Positions 8,025-16,800 of a stretch of 64,000 nucleotides of DNA are shown here, one piece after another (position 1 is the stretch's first letter; every line of letters starts with the position of its first letter). The stretch comes from G965202665 sp965243835 (lineage in GTDB: Bacteria > Actinomycetota > Acidimicrobiia > Spongiisociales > Spongiisociaceae), in assembly GCA_965243835.1 (NCBI GenBank), contig OZ251578.1:372001-436000 (forward strand), written 5' to 3'. Below the pieces are notes generated by a model that was given only the letters and a program-made list of their open reading frames with translations, made no database searches and was not told the origin of the DNA. Both the position numbers and the translations under genes were made by a program.

Positions 8025-11000
8025 ATGCGGCGGGTGTTGGTTGCGGTTTTGGCGTTGGGGTTGGCGTCGGCGCTGGTGTCCGCTCCGGTTCCATCGGCGG
8101 GGCAGTCGGCGACGATTACCCTCAGTTTGGTGGACTCGTCCAATACCTCGACGACGGTGACGGCGATCGGGGAAGACGGGGGTCAGCAGACTTTGAAGGT
8201 GAAGGCCGTCGCCTCGGCGGCGCCGGGGAGTAGTGTAACCGTGTCGGTGACGGTGGGGGCGTCGGGCGGAGCCAATCCCGCTACCCTTGCTACTGATTAT
8301 ACACGTAGCACAGGTTCGACTTCGGTTACGATCAGTTCGGGGGCTACGGAGGGGTTGTCTGCCGATGTTACGATCACGCCGGCTAGCGACAAGATAACCG
8401 AGGAGCATGAGACGATCCGGTTTACGGGCGCGGCGACCGGGTATGCGGACTCGTCGGTTGATTTGGCGATTACGGATCAAGACCGGGTGATTAATATGAC
8501 GGTCGCCGCCAACGATTATACGATCAACGAGCCGAGTAGTTCAACCTCCCAGTATCATGTGGATGGTTTAGGAGCCACTTTGGGCGGGGTGTCGGGCGAG
8601 GTGTTTACGGCTTCTACCAGCTCGACGTACGGCTCCGCTCTGAGTCTGAGGGCCTATCTCGAGCGGGGTGGTACCGCCGACGGTACCGATGTTGATATTC
8701 CGTTTGACACTAAGGATGCTAGTACAATGCGGGCCTCGATTGCAGCTGGTGATCTATCTACGTCGAGTTTTCAGGATAGCTTTAGCGTCAATTATATGAT
8801 AGCTGAACTTGCCAGTGATGGCGCAGCGGAGGGGGATGAGGTGTTTTATGTGGAACTGGAGACGCCGACGGGTTTTAGCCAGCGGCGGGCGGTGATTACG
8901 ATCAAGGATGTTGATGATTCGCGGTTGGCGCTGTCGGTGGATACCAGCGGGGATGACGGTGTTCAGTCAACGTTGGCGGAGGGGGCGAGCGGGTCGGGAG
9001 CGACCGTGTCGGCGAGTTTCCCGTCGGGGGTGATTGCTTCGAGTATCGGGTCGGCGACGGTGGTGACGTTGTCGGCGACAGGGGCGGCTTCCCCGAATGC
9101 GGGGCAGGCGGGTACCGTTGATTTGTCGTATTCTCCGTCGTCGCCGAATACGATTTCTTTCCCTGCTCGGTCGCTGACGGCTTCGGGTACGGCCACGTTG
9201 GCGGGGTTGACGATTACCGATGACACTGTGGTGGAGGGCCCGGAGACGTTTACGGTGACCGGTTCTTCGGCGTTGGGAGCGGCCACCGGGGCGACGTTGA
9301 CGATCTTGGATGATGATGCGGATATTGAGTTGTCGGTGGATAGGGAGAGGGTGGCGGAGTCGGGGGGTGCGGTGGAGGTGACGGTTACGGCCTCGTTTGC
9401 GGGGTCGTCGTCGGTGTTGTCGTCGGCGACGGATGTGGCGGTGACGGTGGGGGCGGCCGCTAGTAATGGCGCTACTCCGGGGACGGATTTCACAACCGGG
9501 GGGTCGGGGGTGACGAATAATGCGTTTACGGTGAGCATTCCGGCGGAGGCTACGGAGGCGAGCAAGACTTTTACTTTGACGCCCACGGCGGACAATACCG
9601 CGGAGGGGACGGAGACGGTAGCGGTTTCCGGGACGGCGACAGTGGGGCGGGCGGTTACGGTGACTCCGGCGGATATTGACATCCTGGATCCGGGTAGCGC
9701 CGAGTTGATTACTTTGAGTTTTCATGAGGCGTCTAGCGGCGACCCGGTTTTGTCGGCGGTCAGCGAGCGGGGCGGGGCGCAGACGGTGCGGGTGAAGGCC
9801 ACCGCCGGGTCGGCGGTGTCGTCGGATACGACGGTGACGGTTACGGTGGGAGCGGCGGGCGGCACCGCCGCCTTGGGGGCCGGGGGTGATTACACGCGGG
9901 GCGCGGAAACGGCGGATATTACTATTGCCAGTGGGGACACCGATGGTACGGCGGATGTGATGATCACTCCCCGGGATGACGGGGCGGTGGAGGGGCCGGA
10001 GACTATCAGGTTCAGCGGGGCGGGCAGCGGGGTGTTGGTGATCGGGGCTGATTTGGAGATTAGGGAGACGATCGAACTTGCGTTGAGCGGTGGGACCGCG
10101 GTGGGTGAGGGGGATGGGAACGCGGGGGCGGTGTCGGTTACCGCCAGTTTCGCGGGGGCGTCTAGTTCGAGTTTGACGGGGGCGACGGATGTGGTGTTGT
10201 CGTTCGGAGCGGGCGCTAATACGGAGGCGGCGGATTTCACCGCTCCGACGCCGGCGGTGACGGTGAGCATCCCGGCGGGTAGTACGGCTAGCGGTGCTTC
10301 TGCGTTGTCGGGGTTGGGTATTACGCAGGACATGATCGCGGAGGGAGCGGAGTGGATCGCGGTGGGCGGGTCCGTGTCGGGGTTTGTGGTGAGCGGGGCG
10401 GAGTTGGGGATTACCGATGATGATTTGAATGTGACCTTGACGGCGGACACCGATAGCGGAATGAACGGGGAGCAGAAGAATCTCACGGAGGGCGCCGCGG
10501 CGGCGGTGCGGGTGCGGGCCGCGTTGGGGTCGGGGGTGACGAATAATTTGAGTGCGGGTTTGGCGGTGTCGGTAACCGCCGGGGAGGCGTCGCCGAGGTC
10601 GGCGGAGGAGGGGGATGATTTCACCGCTCCGGGGTCGCCGGTGACGGTGACGATTCCCACTGGTTCTATGACGGCTAGTTCGTGGACGGATATTACCGGT
10701 TTGGCGGTGCCCGAGGATACGGTGGCGGAGGGAGCGGAGACGTTTTGGATTACGGGTACGGTTCCCGGCGGAACGGTTACTCCGGATACGCTCACGATCG
10801 GGGCTAACGACAAGGGGTTGGAGGTGTCGGTGTCGCCGGGGACGGTGGTGGAGCAGGCGACCGGCGGGCATACGGTTACGGTCACGGCCGGGTTCAGTGG
10901 GGCGTCCGCTTCGGAGTTGGCGGCGACGACGGTGAACGTGACGGTGGCGGCCGGTGGTGGTACCAATGGGGCTACTTTGGCTACCTCCTGCCCGGATACC

Positions 11001-13442
11001 AGCACGGACGCTTGCACGGATAACGTTGCGTTTACTATTGAAATCCCCGCCGGGCAGACCTCCGCTGACGGCACGTTCACCGTGACCGTCCGGGACGACA
11101 GTGTTGCGGAGTCGACGGAGACGTTGACGGTTACCGTCACCGAAGCGGGGGATTCAACGAATACGGCTTCGGCTACGTTGAACGTGGCGGACTCCGGGAT
11201 ACAAGTGGAACTGCTCAACTCGGCCGACGACACCGCCCTGATGTCCCTGGGGGAAGACAGCGGCGCCTCGCAAGTGAAAGTAAAAGTGACCATGCCCACG
11301 GCGGTCGCCGCGGAGACGTTGGTGGGACTCAACATAGGCAGCGAATCCGCCACCGAAGACACCGACAACACTTGGACGATACGGGAGGACTACCGAATCA
11401 GCGGCCTCACCGCCCCGACCGGCACCCCCGCCAACCACGAGATGGGAGTAGTCGTAGCCGCTAACGAAACAACCGGGGAAGCGACATTCACCATCGAAAT
11501 CCAAGACGACGACGCAGACGAAGACGACAACGAACCCATCCGGGTCACCGGCGCCGCCGTTAACTCGTTGCCCATCCTAGGGGCCGCCCTCAACATCGCG
11601 GACAACGACGACCCCCCCAATGTCGTCTTGGCGTTGGAAACCACCGAAGGGGGGGCCTTGACCGATGTCAGAGAGGACGACAGCAACCCGACGACGGTGC
11701 AGGTGCGGGCCACCTACCAGGGAGGGGCACTGTCCGGTAAAAGGGTCACCATCCCCATAACGGTCGGGAAGGCCGGGGAAACCGGAGAGGCGACCGCCGG
11801 GACCGACTACAGCGCGGTGTCGGGGGTCAGCGTAGCTGTGGACGCCTTTGAAACTACCGGGACGCAAACGTTCCAGCTGGTAATAGACACCGAGAACGAC
11901 TCGGACGCGGAGGGGCCGGAAACGGTGACCGTCACCGGAGACGACTCCGGGGACGATGTAGGGACGGTTGGGGAAGCGCAGTTGACTATCCTCGATGACG
12001 ACGCGGCCATCACCCTGGCGTTCCTGAACTCCGCCGACGAACCACTGGCTTCGCTGGGGGAAGGAATCGGAGCCACCACCGTTAAGATACGGGCCTCCTA
12101 CCCCGACGACAACATGTTGAGCACCGCGCGGACGATACCACTTACCCTGGAAGGAACCGCTTCCGCGGCTGATTACCAAGCGACCGGCTTCCCCGCCCAG
12201 ATCACCATCCCCGCTAATCAAACCAGCGCCACCGCCGCCTTCACTCTCGACCTGAGCGGACCCCGTGATGACGACATCGACGAACCGGATGAAACCCTGC
12301 GCGTAACCGGCGCGCTGGCCGGGTTCATCGTCAACTCCGGCGCCCTGGAGATCGCCGATAACGACGGCCCGCCTACCGGGATTACCTTGACCGCAAACCC
12401 GAACACGGCCCCTGAGAACCGGGGAACCAGTCCCCTTACCGTGCGATTAACCGCCTCCCTGGTAGGCAACCGGAGTTCGCAGCCCACCCAGGTGCGGGTA
12501 ACGGTCGACCGCTCGGGAAGCACCGCTACCAGCGGCAGCGACTACCGCGACCTGCGCCTGTCGTCTTCGACTATCACCATCCCCGCCGAAGCGCCGAGCG
12601 CTACGGGAACCTTCCGGGTGGTCATCCTCAGCGACGACGAATCCGAATCAACGGAACGCATCAGAATAGCCGCCGCCAGCGCCTACGGACCCGCTAACGC
12701 CGACTTCCGCATCACCAACGTAAGCCCCGTCGGAGGAGGAGGGGGAGGCGGAGGAGCCCCGCCCCCCAGCGGCGGCGGAGGGGGAGGCGGCGGTGGAGGA
12801 GGGGGTGGCGGTGCGCCTCCGCCCGCCGGGCCGCCAGCCCCGCCCCCGCCCCCGGCGGCGCCGGTATGCCAGGGCAGGTTCTGCGATGAGGACGGCAGCG
12901 TCCACCAGGCCAACATTGAACAGATCGCCGCCTGGGAGATCACCTTGGGTTGCGATGCCGACGACGCCACCAAGTTCTGCCCGTCGGCGCAGATCACCAG
13001 AAGGCAGATGGCCGCCTTCCTCTACCGGGCCGTCAGCCGACTCGGGGCCATCCCACCCCCCACCGGCATAGAAATATCGGATGTCCCCGCCGATGCCTGG
13101 TACCGTGCGTTCGCCGACTGGGTGGTTTCCACCGGAGCCTTCGCCGCCCCCGACGGGGTGTTTAATCCCGGCGGGGTGGTTACCCGGGCGGATATGGCGG
13201 TGATGATGATCGCTTCCTTCCCCGACATAAACGCCGTCGACGAACCCGAAGGCCTGTTCAACGACGTAGCGGGGGCGGACCCCGCCGTAGTAAGAGCCGT
13301 GGAGGGTATGTACCACACCGGCGTAACCAGGGGATGCAGCGCCGAGCCTCTCAGATACTGTCCCGATCAGCCGGTTACCCGGGCGCAGATGGCTTCTTTC
13401 TTCGTCCGCGCCGTCAACTACACCCCGCCCGCCGACAACTAA
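8025..13442 (+). CDS. Giant secreted Calx-beta/SLH surface protein, unit 2
   Basis: 1,805 residues, the shortest of the four paralogues. Signal peptide MRRVLVAVLALGLASALVS, then PVPSAGQ. Module order matches unit 1, but module 2 (about 8500-8890) is unrelated in detail: it lacks the TRIENHQH motif of units 1, 3 and 4 and starts NDYTINEPSSSTSQ. Modules 4-8 are close to unit 3 (for example ESGGAVEVTVTASFAG and DILDPGSAEL) and unlike units 1 and 4. The Gly-rich linker before the SLH repeats is longer (a run of about 14 Gly). The three SLH repeats are almost identical to those of unit 1, as if homogenised. ATG 8025 follows AAAAGGAGG. The change from G-rich to C-rich synonymous sites falls near 11190. 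Confidence 0.85.
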   Translation: MRRVLVAVLALGLASALVSAPVPSAGQSATITLSLVDSSNTSTTVTAIGEDGGQQTLKVKAVASAAPGSSVTVSVTVGASGGANPATLATDYTRSTGSTSVTISSGATEGLSADVTITPASDKITEEHETIRFTGAATGYADSSVDLAITDQDRVINMTVAANDYTINEPSSSTSQYHVDGLGATLGGVSGEVFTASTSSTYGSALSLRAYLERGGTADGTDVDIPFDTKDASTMRASIAAGDLSTSSFQDSFSVNYMIAELASDGAAEGDEVFYVELETPTGFSQRRAVITIKDVDDSRLALSVDTSGDDGVQSTLAEGASGSGATVSASFPSGVIASSIGSATVVTLSATGAASPNAGQAGTVDLSYSPSSPNTISFPARSLTASGTATLAGLTITDDTVVEGPETFTVTGSSALGAATGATLTILDDDADIELSVDRERVAESGGAVEVTVTASFAGSSSVLSSATDVAVTVGAAASNGATPGTDFTTGGSGVTNNAFTVSIPAEATEASKTFTLTPTADNTAEGTETVAVSGTATVGRAVTVTPADIDILDPGSAELITLSFHEASSGDPVLSAVSERGGAQTVRVKATAGSAVSSDTTVTVTVGAAGGTAALGAGGDYTRGAETADITIASGDTDGTADVMITPRDDGAVEGPETIRFSGAGSGVLVIGADLEIRETIELALSGGTAVGEGDGNAGAVSVTASFAGASSSSLTGATDVVLSFGAGANTEAADFTAPTPAVTVSIPAGSTASGASALSGLGITQDMIAEGAEWIAVGGSVSGFVVSGAELGITDDDLNVTLTADTDSGMNGEQKNLTEGAAAAVRVRAALGSGVTNNLSAGLAVSVTAGEASPRSAEEGDDFTAPGSPVTVTIPTGSMTASSWTDITGLAVPEDTVAEGAETFWITGTVPGGTVTPDTLTIGANDKGLEVSVSPGTVVEQATGGHTVTVTAGFSGASASELAATTVNVTVAAGGGTNGATLATSCPDTSTDACTDNVAFTIEIPAGQTSADGTFTVTVRDDSVAESTETLTVTVTEAGDSTNTASATLNVADSGIQVELLNSADDTALMSLGEDSGASQVKVKVTMPTAVAAETLVGLNIGSESATEDTDNTWTIREDYRISGLTAPTGTPANHEMGVVVAANETTGEATFTIEIQDDDADEDDNEPIRVTGAAVNSLPILGAALNIADNDDPPNVVLALETTEGGALTDVREDDSNPTTVQVRATYQGGALSGKRVTIPITVGKAGETGEATAGTDYSAVSGVSVAVDAFETTGTQTFQLVIDTENDSDAEGPETVTVTGDDSGDDVGTVGEAQLTILDDDAAITLAFLNSADEPLASLGEGIGATTVKIRASYPDDNMLSTARTIPLTLEGTASAADYQATGFPAQITIPANQTSATAAFTLDLSGPRDDDIDEPDETLRVTGALAGFIVNSGALEIADNDGPPTGITLTANPNTAPENRGTSPLTVRLTASLVGNRSSQPTQVRVTVDRSGSTATSGSDYRDLRLSSSTITIPAEAPSATGTFRVVILSDDESESTERIRIAAASAYGPANADFRITNVSPVGGGGGGGGAPPPSGGGGGGGGGGGGGGAPPPAGPPAPPPPPAAPVCQGRFCDEDGSVHQANIEQIAAWEITLGCDADDATKFCPSAQITRRQMAAFLYRAVSRLGAIPPPTGIEISDVPADAWYRAFADWVVSTGAFAAPDGVFNPGGVVTRADMAVMMIASFPDINAVDEPEGLFNDVAGADPAVVRAVEGMYHTGVTRGCSAEPLRYCPDQPVTRAQMASFFVRAVNYTPPADN

Positions 13443-13460
13443 AATCAACACCCCCAACCA

Positions 13461-13494
13461 CCCGGCCCCCCGCCCCAACACCCGGGGGGGCCGG
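13461..13494 (+). terminator. GC-rich hairpin after unit 2
   Basis: CCCGGCCCCCCG facing a CGGGGGGGCC-type arm, same position relative to the stop as after unit 1. No U-tract follows. Confidence 0.55.
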
Positions 13495-13530
13495 CCCCTT
13501 TTCCCAAGACGGCACACCGCCGTACAGGGT

Positions 13531-13640
13531 TATCCGAACTAGTCGGGGCGGTCGTCGCCGTCCTCTGACCCGGTTTCCCGCCTCTTAAAGGCGATCCCTT
13601 CCGCAGGTCTGATTGTCTCCTTGGTGTTTCCTGGTTGATA
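13531..13640 (+). pseudogene. pncA 3'-end remnant after unit 2
   Basis: TATCCGAACTAGTCG, then a GTCGTCGCCGTCCTCTGAC stretch matching the pncA end, followed by a diverged copy of the downstream spacer including CTTCCGCAGG near 13598. More diverged than the remnant after unit 1. Confidence 0.75.
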
Positions 13641-13782
13641 GCCCGGGGGAGGACTTGTTGCCAGATTCGCCATGTTCGCCGCCGGCCCGGAACGGATTTA
13701 GACGCCCCCTGTTTCGGACATCCGACGGCCTCCGGGGTTGTCGTTCTGTTGCAGCCGGGGGCGTCGGCCGTTGGGAAGCAAT

Positions 13783-13810
13783 TTGACAAATTGGGGGGGG
13801 GGGGTAGCGT
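13783..13810 (+). promoter_or_regulatory. Poly-G-spaced promoter, unit 3
   Basis: TTGACA at 13783-13788, AATT plus 12 G, TAGCGT at 13805-13810: spacer 16 nt. Confidence 0.7.
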
Positions 13811-13884
13811 CTTTAGAACATCGGGTCGGGTTGGCCTGATGGGAATGTCCGCGAGTTCGGCGTTGGACCGGAAAGGAGGTTGCG

Positions 13885-16800
13885 ATGAGGCGGGTGTTGG
13901 TTGCGATTTTAGCGGCGGGGTTGGCGATTCTGTCCGTTCCGGTTCCGGTGGCGGGGCAGACGGTGACGATTACCCTTAGTTTGGTGTCCCCGTCGGATAC
14001 CTCGACGGATATTACGGCGATCGAGGAGGATGGGGGTGAGCAGACTTTGCAGGTGAAGGCCGTCGTTGCGTCGGCGACGACGGCCAGCGTGTCGGTGTCG
14101 GTGGCGATAGCGGCGGGTACGGCGACGGTTACTACGGATTATACGATTTCGACGACGTCGACGTCGGTGACGATCAACTCGGGGGACACGCAGGGGTTGT
14201 CTGCTAGTTTTACGGTCACGCCGGCTACCGATACGATAACCGAGCAACATGAGACGATCCAGTTCACGGGCACAGCGCCGTCCGGGTATGCGGTATCGCC
14301 ATCGCCGGTTGATTTGGCGATTACGGATCAGGATCGGGTGATTTGGTTGACGGCGGATGGTAGCGACACCCCGCAGAAGAAGAGGGCTTTGACGAGGATC
14401 GAGAATCATCAGCATGTTGGTTTTTGGGTGTACGTGTATGGTGCGTTGGGGGGTGTTACCAATGATGTGTTTACGGCTTCTACTAGTAACACGTATGGTT
14501 CGCAGTTGGAAGCGGTGTTTAAATTCCATAATGGAACCACTACCAGCAATGCTGGTGCTGATTTATCTCCCGGTTCAGATTGGGCTTCTGATCACCATAC
14601 TATACAAATCGAGAATGATGGTACTATTACTATTGTGGATGGCGGTCTTGGGGCGGATGTGATTTTCCAAGGAATTTCTTCTTCAAAAAATATGACTGTT
14701 AATATTGCTAATGATCAGGTGGCGGAGGTGGATGAGGTGTTTTACGCGGGGTTGAAGACCAACCCGGCGGGTTTTACGCATCGTAATGTGCCGATTACTA
14801 TTTTGGATGATGATACGCAGGTTGGGTTGACGGTGGATACCGACAGCGGGGAGGACGGGAATCAGACGGTGTTGACGGAGGGGGATAGCGGGTCGGGGGT
14901 GGAGGTGTCGGCCAGGTTTTCGGGTAGAACGCGGTTTGACGGAGACGGTAATAGTGATCCGCGGTCTGTGACGTCGTCGACGATTGGGTCGGCGACGGTG
15001 GTGACGTTGTCGGCGGCGGGGGCGGCTTCCCCGATCGCGGGGGAGGCGGGGACGGGTGATTTGACGTATTCGTCGACAGCGGATACGGTTACTATTCCGG
15101 CTTCGACGGTGTCTTCGTCGGCGGCGGGTTCGTTGGCGGGGTTATCCATTACCGATGATGATGTGGTGGAGGGCCCGGAGACGTTTACGGTGACGGGTTC
15201 GTCGACGTCGTTTGGGTCGGCGACGGCGGCGACGTTGACTATTGCGGATGATGATGCGGATATTGAGTTGTCGGTGGATACGGAGAGGGTGTTGGAGTCG
15301 GGGGGTGGGGTGGAGGTGACGGTTACGGCTTCGTTTGCGGGGTCGTCGTCGGTGTTGTCGTCGGCGACGGATGTGGCGGTGACGGTGGGTGCGGCCGCTA
15401 GTAACGGCGCTACTCCGGGGACGGATTTTATGACGTCGGGGTCGGGGGTGACGAATAATGCGTTCACGGTGAGCATTCCGGCGGGGGATACGACGGCGAG
15501 CAAGACTTTTACGTTGACGCCCACGGCGGATAGTACCGATGAGGGGACGGAGACGGTAGCGGTTTCGGGGACGGCGACGGTGGGGCGGGCGGTTGCGGTG
15601 ACTTCGGCGGATATTGACATCCTGGATCCGGGTAGCGCCGAGTTGATTTCTTTGAGTTTCCATGAGGCGTCCAGCGGCGACCCGGCGTTGCCGTCGGTCA
15701 GCGAGCGGGGCGGTGCGGAGACGGTGCGGGTGAAGGCCACCGCCGGGTCGGCGGTGTCGTCTGCTACGACGGTGACGGTTACGGTGGGAGCGGCGGGCGG
15801 CACCGCCGCCGTGGGGGCTGGGGGTGATTACACGCGGGGCGCGGAGACGGTGGATGTTACTATCGCCAGCGGGGACACCGAGGGTACCGGGGATGTGACG
15901 ATTACGCCCCGGGGTGACGGGGCGGTGGAGGGGCCGGAGACGATTCGGTTCACTGGGGCGGGCAGCGGGGTGTTGGTGACGGGTGCTGATTTGGAGATTA
16001 GGGAGACGATCGAACTTGTGTTGAGCCCAACTGCGGTGGGTGAGGGGGATGGGGACGCGGGGGCGGTGTCGGTAACCGCCAGTTTCGCGGGGGCGTCTAG
16101 TTCGAGTTTGACGGGGGCGACGGATGTGGCGTTGTCGTTCGCGGCGGGGGCTAACGCGGAGGCGGCGGATTTCTCGGCTCCGGCGCCGGCGGTGACGGTG
16201 AGCATCCCGGGGGGTAGTACGTCTGGCAGTGCGGTTGCGTTGTCGGGGTTGGGTATTACGCAGGATATGATCGCGGAGGGAGCCGAGGCGATCGCGGTGG
16301 GCGGTTCTGTTTCGGGGTTTGTGGTCAGCGGGGCGGAGTTGGGGATTACCGATGATGATCTGCGGGTGGTGTTGGAGGCGGATACTGATGTTTCTACTCT
16401 GAACGCGCCGTTTGAGAAAACCTTGTCGGAGGGCGGCTCGGCGGCGGTGCGGGTGCGGGCCTCGTTCGCAGATGGGGTGACGAATGATTTGACCGCGGGT
16501 TTGGCGGTGTCGGTCACGGCCGGGGAGGCGTCGCCGAGGTCGGCGGAGGAGGGGGATGATTTCACCGCTCCGGGGTCGCCGGTGTCGGTGACGATCCCCA
16601 CCGGTTCTATGACGGCTAGTTCGTGGGCGAATCTTACCGGTTTGGCGGTGCCCGAGGATACGGTGGCGGAGGGAGCGGAGACGTTTTGGATTACGGGTAC
16701 GGTTCCCGGCGGGACGGTTACTCCGGATACGCTCACGATCGGGGCTAATGATAAGGGGTTGGAGGTGTCGGTGTCGCCGGGGACGGTGGTGGAGCAGGCG